25,568 nucleotides of DNA, from contig DBVR01000035.1 of NCBI GenBank assembly GCA_002308755.1, forward strand, positions 1 to 25,568, written 5' to 3'. The position numbers and the translations under genes were made by a program. This DNA is from Christensenella sp. UBA1259 (lineage in GTDB: Bacteria; Bacillota; Clostridia; Christensenellales; Borkfalkiaceae). This document shows, piece after piece, positions 7,091 through 14,454 of the stretch. Numbering within the stretch: the stretch's first letter is position 1; each line of letters starts with the position of its first letter. The notes beneath the pieces were generated by a model. The model saw only the letters and a list, made by a program, of their open reading frames with translations. It made no database searches and had not been told where the DNA came from.

Positions 7091-7741
7091 TTATTTATCG
7101 TCTCCGTTTTGAAGCAACACTTCCGTAAGCCTTTTTGCCGTTTCTTCCGTTACCGCGTCTTCCTTAAAAACGACTTTGCCGCCTTTTAACACCACTATCC
7201 TGTCGGCGGTCATAACCGCTTCCCCTATATCGTGGGTAACGGTGATCACCGTTCTGCCGCTTTCCTTTTGCAGTTTCTTTATAAGCCCCGTAAGCCTGTA
7301 CTTTAACGCAAGGTCGAGATTTATCAGCGGTTCGTCCATAAGGATTATCGGCGAAGGGTACAAAAATGCGCGGATAAGCGCGACTCTCCTTGCCATGCCC
7401 GCGGAAAGAGATTTGGGATACGCGCACCCGTATTCGGCAAGCCCTACGCTATTTAGCGCCGACGCGATATCGGCGTCGCTTTTTACGAGTTTTAAGTTTT
7501 CTGCTACGGTAAGGTGCGGCACAAGTCGGTTTTGCTGGAATACCATAGACGCGGGGCGAATATTCCCCGAGATCTCCCCCGAATAGTCGGTAAGTCCCGC
7601 TATCATATTCAAAAGAGTGGTTTTCCCCGCACCGCTTTCGCCTAAAACGGCGGTGATAACGCCTTCTTCAATGTCAAGCGAAAAGTTATCGTAAACGGTC
7701 TTGTCGCCGTATTTTTTGGTTACGTTTTTAATGTTTATCAT
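7091..7741 (-). CDS. ABC transporter ATP-binding protein, NitT/TauT type
   Basis: This 216-residue cytoplasmic ATPase energises the importer encoded with it. It has Walker A GESGAGKTT at 34-42, a Q-loop at Gln69/Gln70 (VFQQNRL), a signature motif SLSAGMARR at 111-119, Walker B IILMDEP at 132-138 and the H-loop in VTHDIGEA. The signature reads LSAGM rather than the usual LSGGQ, which is within the range of the SsuB/TauB/ThiZ-like group. The first codons overlap the permease stop by 4 bp, which suggests coupled translation. It is slightly shorter than the typical 240-260 residues. Substrate cannot be read from this subunit; candidates in the family include sulfonates, nitrate, and thiamine precursors. 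Confidence 0.9.
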   Translation of the reverse strand: MINIKNVTKKYGDKTVYDNFSLDIEEGVITAVLGESGAGKTTLLNMIAGLTDYSGEISGNIRPASMVFQQNRLVPHLTVAENLKLVKSDADIASALNSVGLAEYGCAYPKSLSAGMARRVALIRAFLYPSPIILMDEPLINLDLALKYRLTGLIKKLQKESGRTVITVTHDIGEAVMTADRIVVLKGGKVVFKEDAVTEETAKRLTEVLLQNGDDK

Positions 7742-8502
7742 ACTTTCGCCGCCTTTTTCGAGAGAAACTTAAAAACGCTTTCCACGATAAGCCCGACGGC
7801 GACCGTAAAGAGCACCAGCGCTATCATAGTGGATATTTCAAAGTAAATTTTTGCGGTATTTAAGAGATACCCCATGGAATTTGCCGTCTGCGAAAGCACT
7901 TCCGCCGCCACCATAAGTTTAATATTAAGGGAAAGCCCCGCCCCCGCGGCGCGTATAAACTCGGGCGCAATCTCGGGAATAACGACCTTAAAAAGCCTGT
8001 CCTTTTTCTTCACGCCGAAAACTTTGCACATTTCGCCTATTTCCTTATCTATACCGCAAAGCGCCGAGTAAAGATTATCGAAAAGCGTGGGGAACACCAC
8101 CAGCATGGTAACGATAACGGGCGCGACTTTCGAATTTACCCATACGGTAAGAAGCAGCACGACGGCGATAGTCGGCAGCGTCCTTACTATCGCGATAAAG
8201 GGCGACAAAGCCCTTTCGGCGTACTTGTTCTTATAGGAAAAATACGCCGCGGCAAAAGCCAGCGCATAGGATAAAAGGAACGCGACGACGCACCTAATGA
8301 GAGTAGAGAAAAACGCCGAGTAAAACTTCGCGCTCTTAAAAAGTTCAAAGGCTTTTTTTAAAGTCGCGGAAACGGTTGGCAGGACGTATTCGTTGTCCGC
8401 CGCGTTTGCCGCCGCCGCCCACAGGGCGATTATTATACCCACCGTTATTATCGGAAGGGCGAAATTCAATACCTTTTCCGTCTTTTTCACTTTTCTACGC
8501 AA
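7738..8502 (-). CDS. ABC transporter permease, NitT/TauT type
   Basis: This 254-residue inner-membrane permease has a first membrane segment at about 11-35 and several more hydrophobic stretches. It carries the EAA loop (about 157-185: EMCKVFGVKKKDRLFKVVIPEIAPEF) that contacts the ATPase, as in SsuC/TauC-type BPD_transp_1 proteins. The start is uncertain: TTG at 8502 overlaps the binding-protein gene by 8 bp, and GTG at 8490 is an alternative; neither has a clear Shine-Dalgarno, which fits translational coupling. It is the middle gene of a binding protein-permease-ATPase operon under the leader attenuator at 9525-9640. Confidence 0.88.
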   Translation of the reverse strand: MRRKVKKTEKVLNFALPIITVGIIIALWAAAANAADNEYVLPTVSATLKKAFELFKSAKFYSAFFSTLIRCVVAFLLSYALAFAAAYFSYKNKYAERALSPFIAIVRTLPTIAVVLLLTVWVNSKVAPVIVTMLVVFPTLFDNLYSALCGIDKEIGEMCKVFGVKKKDRLFKVVIPEIAPEFIRAAGAGLSLNIKLMVAAEVLSQTANSMGYLLNTAKIYFEISTMIALVLFTVAVGLIVESVFKFLSKKAAKV

Positions 8503-9490
8503 AGAAATCGTCGGTAACGGCGTTCGCCGCGCCTTCTGCTATGTCTCTTATATTGTTTATATACTCCACGACGGCGGTCTTTGCCGCTTCCCCGTCCTGC
8601 CAGAATATCTTGCAGTTGTCTATAACCGTGCCGTTAAGGTTCTGCGCCGTAAAAGACGGGGTAACGCCTTCGGCGAGAACGCTCTCCACCGCGGCTACCG
8701 CCTGTTCTACGTTCTCTTTCGCCCAGATCACGTTGCCGTCGAATTTTTCCTTTATCGCGTTTATAAGCGCGGGGAATTTTTCAATAAGTTCGGCTTTCAC
8801 CATCATAACAGCCTGCGGGTACGACGCGGTTTCTCCGTCGTAAAGGCTTTGAAGGTCCAAAGCGTATTTATATTCCGATGCTATCTGCGTGAGTTTATTC
8901 GCCGCGGGTTCGGGTAAAAGCCCTATACTCACCGCGCCCGATTTAAGGGCGAGAACTAATTCGCTGCCGTCGGCGTAGCCTTTAAGGGTAACTATTCCGC
9001 CTTGCGCCGTATCGCCTTCCGCGTAATCTATGTCGTTTGCCTTTAACACCGCCTTAAAGGTAAGCCCCGGAACGTTGGCGATATTGACTACCCCTACCAC
9101 CTTGCCTTTTAAGTCCTGCAACGAAAGGTCTTCTTTCGCCATAAGGTAAAGGTTGCCGTGGGTAACGACCGCCGCCGCCTTATATCCCTTTACGGAATAC
9201 AGTTTGGAAGCGGCGTTTACGGGTATTATCACTATATCCCCGTCGCCTTTCTGCATCGCGCCGCCGATATTCGCCGCCGAAACGACGTTATAGGTAACTT
9301 CGGCGTCCGTTCCGAAATCTTCCTTATCGTGAATAAATTTAGCGACCGCGATAGCGGGCGCGCCGTCGGGCGCGTAAACGGTTATTTGCGCCTTTTCGGT
9401 GTCTGTATCTTCCGTCTTGCCGCAGGCAAATGCGAAAAGAAAACAGAAACACAACGTTAAAACCGTAAGAAACGTTAAAAATCTTTTCAT
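8495..9490 (-). CDS. ABC transporter substrate-binding lipoprotein, NMT1/SsuA-like
   Basis: This protein of about 331 residues is the extracellular binding component. It begins with a basic-hydrophobic signal peptide, ending at a probable lipidated Cys23 (FAFAC, a loose lipobox). The body reads as a periplasmic-binding type II (NMT1/SsuA-like) fold: ITVYAPDGAPAIAVAK early, then GGAMQKGDGDIVIIPVNAASKL and LKGKVVGVVNIANVPGLTFKAVLK. I chose the ATG at 9490, preceded by AAAGGAG, rather than the upstream reading to 9547, because that extension runs through the leader terminator. Ligand is not determined; the leader RNA may sense it or a related metabolite. Confidence 0.88.
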   Translation of the reverse strand: MKRFLTFLTVLTLCFCFLFAFACGKTEDTDTEKAQITVYAPDGAPAIAVAKFIHDKEDFGTDAEVTYNVVSAANIGGAMQKGDGDIVIIPVNAASKLYSVKGYKAAAVVTHGNLYLMAKEDLSLQDLKGKVVGVVNIANVPGLTFKAVLKANDIDYAEGDTAQGGIVTLKGYADGSELVLALKSGAVSIGLLPEPAANKLTQIASEYKYALDLQSLYDGETASYPQAVMMVKAELIEKFPALINAIKEKFDGNVIWAKENVEQAVAAVESVLAEGVTPSFTAQNLNGTVIDNCKIFWQDGEAAKTAVVEYINNIRDIAEGAANAVTDDFFA

Positions 9491-9524
9491 AAATCCTTTA
9501 TCTCCTTTTTTTCGTAAAAAGAAA

Positions 9525-9553
9525 CTCCCTTCGCCGAATTCGGGCAAAGGGAG
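9525..9553 (-). terminator. Leader attenuator terminator upstream of the ABC operon
   Basis: An 11-bp stem (9543-9553 with 9525-9535, one G-U pair) closes a 7-nt loop and is followed on the minus strand by TTTCTTTTT. It lies between the promoter (9645-9673) and the first start codon (9490), so full-length mRNA needs read-through. The 5' arm can instead pair with 9596-9605, which repeats the terminator's 3' arm. Confidence 0.85.
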
Positions 9554-9640
9554 GAACGCATATCATTAAGGCTCACGCCTTAAATCCGTTATTATCCCCT
9601 TCGCCGTCAGGACGTACCTTTCGGTTCAGGCTTTCTTTTT
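9554..9640 (-). ncRNA. Structured leader, candidate riboswitch or attenuator domain
   Basis: Between the predicted transcription start (about 9640) and the terminator lie about 85 nt with visible structure: an ACCGAAAGGU hairpin (9613-9622), the antiterminator strand GGCGAAGGGG (9596-9605) and a perfect TTAAGGC-GTGA-GCCTTAA hairpin (9566-9583). I compared it by eye with TPP (no CUGAGA), T-box, SAM-I, FMN, guanidine-I, purine, ZTP and cobalamin cores and found no match. A protein-binding attenuator is also possible. Confidence 0.55.
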
Positions 9641-9644
9641 CTTT

Positions 9645-9673
9645 ATTGTACACTATAACCGCTTTCTTGTCAA
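9645..9673 (-). promoter_or_regulatory. Vegetative promoter for the ABC operon leader
   Basis: TTGACA (9668-9673) and TACAAT (9645-9650) are 17 nt apart. The -35 box and part of the spacer lie inside the last codons of spoIIID, whose stop codon is at 9653-9655. Confidence 0.82.
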
Positions 9674-9931
9674 CGGAATATCGCGCTTTTTATTATATTT
9701 CTCTTTTGTTGCTTCCCCGCCGCGGATATGCCGTTCGGCAAGATTTTTGTCGAGCGCCTTTCTCACCCGTTCGTAAAGTTCTTTATCTATCCCGTAAAGC
9801 CTTTCGGTAACGTCTTTATGCACGGTGGATTTGGAATAAAGAAAAAGGGCGGCTGTCTTTCTTACGGTAGCCCCCGTTTCCGCTATGTAATAAGCCTCGT
9901 CCAAAACCCTTTCGGTAACGTCTTCCCGCAT
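9653..9931 (-). CDS. spoIIID: Sporulation transcriptional regulator SpoIIID
   Basis: SpoIIID is the small DNA-binding regulator that tunes the mother-cell programme between sigma-E and sigma-K during sporulation. The 92-residue length matches the family. The helix-turn-helix spans about 22-44, including SKSTVHKDVTERL, and the C-terminal basic part carries RHIRGGEATKEKY, both nearly identical to well-known SpoIIID proteins. GGGGG precedes the ATG. A sigma-E-like promoter lies just upstream (9959-9987), matching the sigma-E control known in B. subtilis. It sits between plsC and an unrelated ABC operon, and no terminator separates it from the latter. Its presence is strong evidence that the organism forms, or descends from, endospore formers. 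Confidence 0.96.
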   Translation of the reverse strand: MREDVTERVLDEAYYIAETGATVRKTAALFLYSKSTVHKDVTERLYGIDKELYERVRKALDKNLAERHIRGGEATKEKYNKKRDIPLTRKRL

Positions 9932-9958
9932 ATACTATCCCCCTTGTCGAGATAATAT

Positions 9959-9987
9959 ATTCTATTTTGCAAGAAGGCGAAATATGT
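9959..9987 (-). promoter_or_regulatory. Sigma-E-like sporulation promoter of spoIIID
   Basis: On the minus strand ACATATT (9981-9987) is followed after 14 nt by AATAGAAT (9959-9966). Against the B. subtilis sigma-E consensus (KMATATT, 14-15 nt, CATACAMT) this matches 6 of 7 and 6 of 8 positions. Transcription would start about 20 nt before the spoIIID ATG. Confidence 0.5.
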
Positions 9988-9997
9988 CGTTTCCGCA

Positions 9998-10729
9998 CTA
10001 TTTTGCGGCGTCGTTTTTCTCCGTCGCCGCCTTTATCGCGTCTTTTGCAACAGCGCTTATATCGTGCGAAGAAAGTCCCGCAAAGTTTTCCGGGTAAATA
10101 ACGTCCGCTATTTCCAACGTTACTTTCGTCCTTAAAAACGGGGCGCGCTTATGTATTCTTTCCGTACCGCTTACTGCCGCCACCACTATCGGACAAGCGG
10201 CTTTCTGCGCTATTTTGAAAACCCCGTCGTGAAAGGCGAGCATTTCTTTACCTTTACTTCTCGTCCCTTCGGGGTATACCCCCACCGACGCCGCGCCGCC
10301 GCTTATAAGTTCCGCGGCGTAATTTAAGGTTTTTACGGCGTTTTTGGGGTTGGTTCTGTCGATAGAAAGATAACAGCATCTTCTCACTATCCTGCCGAAT
10401 ATCGGGACTTTGAAATTTTCGGGTTTAGAGATAAAGGCTATATCCTTTTTAAGGGCGAGAAACGTTACGAAAGGATCGTAGTTGGAGCGGTGATTTCCGA
10501 CGAGCAGGAATTTACCGTTTATCCCGTCGAGTTTTTCCCTGCCCTTTACCGTTATTTTCACGTTGGAAAGAAATATCGCTATCCTGCAATGGAATTTATA
10601 CACCGCGGCGTAGAATTTATTATATTTACCGTAACGCTCGCGCCCCGCGAAAAGCGCGAGTATCGTTAACAACACGATATCCGCCAAAATCACGCCGAAT
10701 ATTCCCGCGAGTATATATAAAACCACCAT
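9998..10729 (-). CDS. plsC: 1-acyl-sn-glycerol-3-phosphate acyltransferase
   Basis: This 243-residue membrane-associated enzyme adds the second acyl chain to lysophosphatidic acid, giving phosphatidic acid for phospholipid synthesis. An N-terminal hydrophobic anchor (about 3-28) is followed by the acyltransferase motifs: NHRSNYDPF with catalytic His80 and Asp85, then FGRIVRRCCYLSIDR and PEGTRSKG starting at 153. Length fits the family. It has its own near-consensus promoter (10757-10785) overlapping the end of the preceding gene. The upstream YihY-type membrane protein and PfkB kinase have no obvious functional link. The family contains several related acyltransferases, so exact substrate preference is inferred. 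Confidence 0.92.
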   Translation of the reverse strand: MVVLYILAGIFGVILADIVLLTILALFAGRERYGKYNKFYAAVYKFHCRIAIFLSNVKITVKGREKLDGINGKFLLVGNHRSNYDPFVTFLALKKDIAFISKPENFKVPIFGRIVRRCCYLSIDRTNPKNAVKTLNYAAELISGGAASVGVYPEGTRSKGKEMLAFHDGVFKIAQKAACPIVVAAVSGTERIHKRAPFLRTKVTLEIADVIYPENFAGLSSHDISAVAKDAIKAATEKNDAAK

Positions 10730-10756
10730 GTTTCACCTTCGGTATTTTATTACTGA

Positions 10757-10785
10757 ATTATATAACGCCGCGCGCTATAAGTCAA
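10757..10785 (-). promoter_or_regulatory. Vegetative promoter for plsC
   Basis: TTGACT (10780-10785) and a perfect TATAAT (10757-10762) are 17 nt apart. The -35 box is formed by the last codons of the upstream YihY-family gene. Confidence 0.82.
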
Positions 10786-11560
10786 GCGCCCTCTGAAAAT
10801 ACGTTTTCTTGCTGACGGCAACGCCTAACACGAGCCCCAGCATAAGGACGTATATCCACAAAAGAAACATAACCGCCGTGGCGATAGTGCCGTAAAAGGC
10901 GTTGAACCCCGAAAAGAACCTTAAATACAGGGTAAAACCTATCGTGCCCAAAACTATCACGCCCACGGAAACTATGCTGCCCGTGCCCGCGGAAATAAAA
11001 TCTATTTTTACGGGGCTTACGAACTTATTAAGCATAACCCCCAGAAAAAAGCAGAAAATTATTATCACCGAAAAGGCTATAAGTACGAGGGCGGCTCTTC
11101 CCACGCTCTGAAATATCAGCGACAGTACGAGTCTTTCAAAGGCGAAAACGAACGCCATCGAAAGAAACGCCGCGAACAGAAGGGCAAAAGCCAGCATAGC
11201 CCAAAGCCTTCTCAAAAAGCCGTTTTTCTCCTTTTTCTTCACGCCGTAGATATATTCCCCGTCCTTACAGGTCTGGTGCAGAAACGCCGAGCCCGAAAAC
11301 AGTATGCTCAAAACGAAAAAGACGGTAACGCCGCCCGAGACGTTTCCCGCCGTTTTTATCACCGCTTCGCCGGTTTCTTTGAATTCTCTGGGAAGACTTT
11401 CCGTGAGCGATACGGCAAGGTCCACGCCGAACACCGCAAACGCGGATATAAGAAGAAACGCCGTAGGCAAAAGCGCGGTGAGAAAATAAAACACCCACGC
11501 CCCCGCAACGGTGCTGAGCCGCAGTTCTTTAAGGTCTTTATATATAAAAGAACTTCTCAT
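10775..11560 (-). CDS. YihY/BrkB family integral membrane protein
   Basis: This 261-residue protein is a multi-pass membrane protein of the YihY/BrkB family, once mis-named ribonuclease BN. Hydrophobic segments are spread along the chain: about 17-45, a stretch around 75-95, and further ones towards the C-terminus (WAMLAFALLFAAFLSMAFVFAF, ALVLIAFSVIIIFCFFLGVML, and the final ATAVMFLLWIYVLMLGLVLGVAV). Family landmarks are the early GAWVFYFLTALLPTAFLL and the late FYGTIATAVMFLLWIYV. It starts 35 bp after the PfkB-type kinase stop and has no strong ribosome site, so read-through expression is likely. Function in this family is not established; envelope or transport roles are guesses. Confidence 0.88.
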   Translation of the reverse strand: MRSSFIYKDLKELRLSTVAGAWVFYFLTALLPTAFLLISAFAVFGVDLAVSLTESLPREFKETGEAVIKTAGNVSGGVTVFFVLSILFSGSAFLHQTCKDGEYIYGVKKKEKNGFLRRLWAMLAFALLFAAFLSMAFVFAFERLVLSLIFQSVGRAALVLIAFSVIIIFCFFLGVMLNKFVSPVKIDFISAGTGSIVSVGVIVLGTIGFTLYLRFFSGFNAFYGTIATAVMFLLWIYVLMLGLVLGVAVSKKTYFQRALDL

Positions 11561-11595
11561 AGAAACAGTCTGCGCCGTTTGTCGGGGATTATGCT

Positions 11596-12522
11596 TTAAA
11601 GTCTTTCGGGCTGTATCTTGGAATATATTTCCTTGTATTTGTCGTAATAGAAAAGATTCGTTCCGCTGGTAGTTACCGCCGCCGTTCCCGCGGCAACGGC
11701 TTCTTTTAACATTTCGCGCATGGAAACGCCGTTATATATCCCGACGGCTGCGGCGGCGACCATGCTGTCCCCCGCGCCTACCGTGGAGTTTACCGCCACC
11801 GACGCGCTCTTGCAAAAATAACTGTCCTTGCCGTCGGTAAGCACCGCCCCTTCCGTCCCCATAGAAGTGAGAACGTACTTTACCCCCATATCGAGATACT
11901 TAAAAGACGCCTTTATTATGTCCGCCTTGGAAGATATTTTGAACTCGGTAAAGTTTTCCAACTCCTTTACGTTGGGTTTTACCATAAATATTTCGCGCGA
12001 CCTTAACGCTGACAAGGTGTTTGCCTTTTCAGCGTCCACGATGACCTTTACGGTTTCGGGAATATTCCCTAAAACTTCGCCGTAAAAATCGGCGTTCACG
12101 CCCTTCGGAAGGCTCCCGCTCATAACGGCGATATCCGCTTCCCTCGATAATTTTTCGACCTTTGCGATAAGTTCTTTCTGCTTACCTTCCGGCACGTTTT
12201 CGCCTTTATCGTTTATCTCGGTAAGCATACTCTTTTTGTCTATTATCTTGTAGTTTACGCGTGCCGAACCTTCGCAGATGACGAAATCCGACTGCACCCC
12301 TTCTTTACTTAAAACGTGGTGGAACATCCTTTCGTGATTTGCGAACATAAAACCTGTGGAAACGCACCTTTCGCCGAGCCTTGCCACGCCGATCGCGACG
12401 TTTAACGCCTTGCCCGAATAAGTTTCCACTTTGTTGCGTATCCTGTTCAGCATGCCCACGTTGAGACTGTCTAATTCTATCGTACAGTCTATACTCGGGT
12501 TCGGGCAGATAGAAAGTATCAT
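11596..12522 (-). CDS. 1-phosphofructokinase-type PfkB family kinase
   Basis: This 308-residue cytoplasmic sugar-phosphate kinase belongs to the FruK/LacC branch of the PfkB family. It begins MILSICPNPSIDCTIELD and carries YSGKALNVAIGVARLG (35-50) in place of the usual AGGKGINVA. The C-terminal signature VGAGDSMVAA (248-257) holds the catalytic base Asp252. The branch includes 1-phosphofructokinase and tagatose-6-phosphate kinase, and the substrate cannot be decided here because no PTS transporter or fru regulator is adjacent. A GGAG site precedes the ATG, and a consensus promoter lies at 12575-12603. YihY follows downstream. Confidence 0.87.
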   Translation of the reverse strand: MILSICPNPSIDCTIELDSLNVGMLNRIRNKVETYSGKALNVAIGVARLGERCVSTGFMFANHERMFHHVLSKEGVQSDFVICEGSARVNYKIIDKKSMLTEINDKGENVPEGKQKELIAKVEKLSREADIAVMSGSLPKGVNADFYGEVLGNIPETVKVIVDAEKANTLSALRSREIFMVKPNVKELENFTEFKISSKADIIKASFKYLDMGVKYVLTSMGTEGAVLTDGKDSYFCKSASVAVNSTVGAGDSMVAAAAVGIYNGVSMREMLKEAVAAGTAAVTTSGTNLFYYDKYKEIYSKIQPERL

Positions 12523-12574
12523 TTTAATTCTCCGAAAGCGATAATCGTCGTTAAAGGGATTCCCCTGCTTTTAT

Positions 12575-12603
12575 ATTATACAACACGCCCGACTTTTTTT
12601 CAA
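12575..12603 (-). promoter_or_regulatory. Vegetative promoter for the PfkB-type kinase
   Basis: TTGAAA (12598-12603) and TATAAT (12575-12580) are 17 nt apart. The leader is about 45 nt. No terminator is visible between this site and the upstream ylmC/ymxH-like stop at 12624. Confidence 0.8.
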
Positions 12604-12623
12604 GACCTTTTTTAAATTTGCCG

Positions 12624-12998
12624 TCAGAAAGAATCGTCGTCGAAAGTTTCTATCTCCGCAAAATTATCGGGCGGACACGGAAGAGCGGGCGGCACGCCGA
12701 CGCAACCGCAATTTCCGTTCTTTTTGCCGTTTCCCTTATCTATCGAAACGCCCCCTTGCGTTCCCGTCCTTATAAGGATAACGTCGCCCCCTATCTTTAC
12801 TATGTTTTTGTCTTCGATAAATATTTCCGAACGGCAAAAAAGCCCTAATATCCCACGTCTTCTCGCGCCGTGAACGACTATTCCCGTCATAAGCCCCTTG
12901 GGGAATTCTATCCTGATATCTATCGGTTTACCGAAAGACCTGCCGTCCGCAACGTTTATTACTTCGCGCTTTTTTAAATCGTTAAATGACAGTACCAT
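12624..12998 (-). CDS. YlmC/YmxH family (PRC-barrel-like) sporulation protein
   Basis: This 124-residue protein reads as a YlmC/YmxH-type protein: FNDLKKREVINVADGRSFGKPIDIRIEF at the N-terminus, then IVVHGARRRGILGLFCRSEIFIEDKNIVKIGGDVILI, the small beta-barrel pattern of the family. Members are usually 80-90 residues; here a tail from about residue 80 is Gly/Asn/Lys-rich, then Cys/Pro-rich (Cys97, Cys99, Cys108) and ends in acidic residues. No Shine-Dalgarno is visible before the ATG at 12998. Function in sporulation is inferred from family naming. It lies between the fumC terminator and the PfkB-kinase promoter and is probably monocistronic. Confidence 0.75.
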   Translation of the reverse strand: MVLSFNDLKKREVINVADGRSFGKPIDIRIEFPKGLMTGIVVHGARRRGILGLFCRSEIFIEDKNIVKIGGDVILIRTGTQGGVSIDKGNGKKNGNCGCVGVPPALPCPPDNFAEIETFDDDSF

Positions 12999-13042
12999 AC
13001 TCTATGATATGAAATTTTTCGCCGATAAATTACAAAAAAACA

Positions 13043-13064
13043 GCGGGGCGCGTTCGCGCCCCGC
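13043..13064 (-). terminator. Terminator of the nfnA-nfnB-fumC operon
   Basis: A 9-bp GC-only stem with a 4-nt loop is followed on the minus strand by CTGTTTTTTTG. It lies 19 nt after the fumC stop. Confidence 0.88.
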
Positions 13065-13083
13065 AAAAACCGTCTTTTTTTCT

Positions 13084-14454
13084 CTATTCTTTCGCCATTT
13101 CTTCGGGATGAAAGACTTCGTCGAACTTTTCCGCGGTGATAAAGCCCAAGGCGATACAGGCTTCCTTTAAGGTAACGTTTTCGTCGTACGCCTTTTTTAC
13201 CGTTTTCGCCGCGTTTTCGTAGCCGATTATCGGGGAAAGCACCGTCACCGTCATCAGCGACTTGTCGAGATTTTCCCGCATTTTCGCTCTATTTGCCGTT
13301 ATTCCTTTCACGCAGTTGTCGGTGAAAGACTTTATCGCGTCGGCAAGAAGATTTACCGATTTAAGGAAATTGTGCGCTATGACCGGCATAAAGGTATTGA
13401 GTTGGAAATTCCCCTGCGTTGCCGCAAAGGTTATCGCCGCGTCGTCGCCTATCACCTGCGCTGCGACCATGGATACCGCTTCGCACTGCGTAGGATTGAC
13501 TTTCCCCGGCATTATGGAAGATCCCGGTTCGTTGAAGGGGATATTTATTTCGCCTATACCCGAACGCGGTCCCGAGGATAGCCACTTTATATCCGTCGCC
13601 ACCTTAAAAAGATTGCAGGCGAGCGCCTTTATCGCGCCGTGGCAGAAGACCACTCCGTCCTTTGCCGAAAGCGACTGGAACTTGTTTTCCGAAACGGTAA
13701 AGGGTAGCCCCGTATATTCGGCGATTCTACTTACCGCGAGAGAAGAAAACCCTTCGGGGGCGTTGAGTCCCGTGCCGACGGCAGTCCCGCCCAGCGGCAC
13801 GGGGTAAAGTTTGCAAAGGGAAAGTTTTATTTCGTCCGCCGCTTCCCTTATAAGGTATTCCCACCCGCTTATCTCCTGCGAAAAGGACACGGGAACGGCG
13901 TCCATAAGGTGCGTTCTGCCCGTCTTTATAACGCCCTTATTGTCTTCTTTTAATTTTTTGAAAGCGTCGGCAAGCGAAAAAGCCGCGGGAAGCAGTTTTT
14001 GCGTTACCGCGGTAGCCCCCGCTATATGTATCGCCGACGGAAAGACGTCGTTACTGCTTTGCGAAGCGTTCACGTCGTCGTTGGGGTGAAGAAGTTTTTT
14101 ACCCGCCTTTCCGTTGCCGATATTCGCTATCACTTCGTTGACGTTCATATTAGTCTGCGTGCCCGAACCCGTCTGCCACACCGAAAGCGGAAACTCTTCC
14201 CGTCTTTTGCCGCTTATTATCTCTTCCGCCGCGGACTTTATCAGTTCCGCTTTTTCGGCGGAAAGTTTTCCGAGCGCGAAGTTGGCGTCCGCCGCCGCTT
14301 TTTTTACGACGGCTATCGCCGATATTATCTCTTGCGGCATCTTTTCGTCGCCTATCTTGAAGTTTTGGTAACTTCTCTGGGTTTGCGCGCCCCAAGCCCT
14401 TTCGGCGGGCACTCGCATCTCTCCCATAGAGTCCTTTTCTATCCTGTAACTCAT
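13084..14454 (-). CDS. fumC: Fumarate hydratase, class II
   Basis: This 456-residue enzyme interconverts fumarate and malate and belongs to the iron-independent class II of the aspartase/fumarase superfamily. Motifs are TGSGTQTNMNVNEV (95-108), the TGRTHLMDA block (178-186, His182 equivalent to the active-site His) and the superfamily signature GSSIMPGKVNP (311-321, with the catalytic Ser in the SS loop). I set the start at the ATG at 14454, which overlaps the nfnB stop as ATGA and has AAGGA upstream; the frame remains open to 14775 but only inside nfnB. Aspartase is the main alternative, but the sequence reads as fumarase. It is the last gene of the nfnAB operon. Confidence 0.93.
   Translation of the reverse strand: MSYRIEKDSMGEMRVPAERAWGAQTQRSYQNFKIGDEKMPQEIISAIAVVKKAAADANFALGKLSAEKAELIKSAAEEIISGKRREEFPLSVWQTGSGTQTNMNVNEVIANIGNGKAGKKLLHPNDDVNASQSSNDVFPSAIHIAGATAVTQKLLPAAFSLADAFKKLKEDNKGVIKTGRTHLMDAVPVSFSQEISGWEYLIREAADEIKLSLCKLYPVPLGGTAVGTGLNAPEGFSSLAVSRIAEYTGLPFTVSENKFQSLSAKDGVVFCHGAIKALACNLFKVATDIKWLSSGPRSGIGEINIPFNEPGSSIMPGKVNPTQCEAVSMVAAQVIGDDAAITFAATQGNFQLNTFMPVIAHNFLKSVNLLADAIKSFTDNCVKGITANRAKMRENLDKSLMTVTVLSPIIGYENAAKTVKKAYDENVTLKEACIALGFITAEKFDEVFHPEEMAKE

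Noticed and set aside
9491..9547. Longer start for the ABC binding lipoprotein
   Set aside because: It would translate through the leader terminator and destroy the signal peptide; the ATG at 9490 has AAAGGAG upstream and a proper lipoprotein signal.
9554..9640. TPP riboswitch or T-box upstream of the NitT-type transporter
   Set aside because: Neither the TPP core CUGAGA nor the T-box antiterminator bulge sequence is present, so no known class is claimed.
13004..13031. Sigma-E-like promoter (CATATCAT with a weak -35) before the YlmC/YmxH-like gene
   Set aside because: The -35 matches only 5 of 7 positions and transcription would begin at the start codon itself, so the match may be chance.
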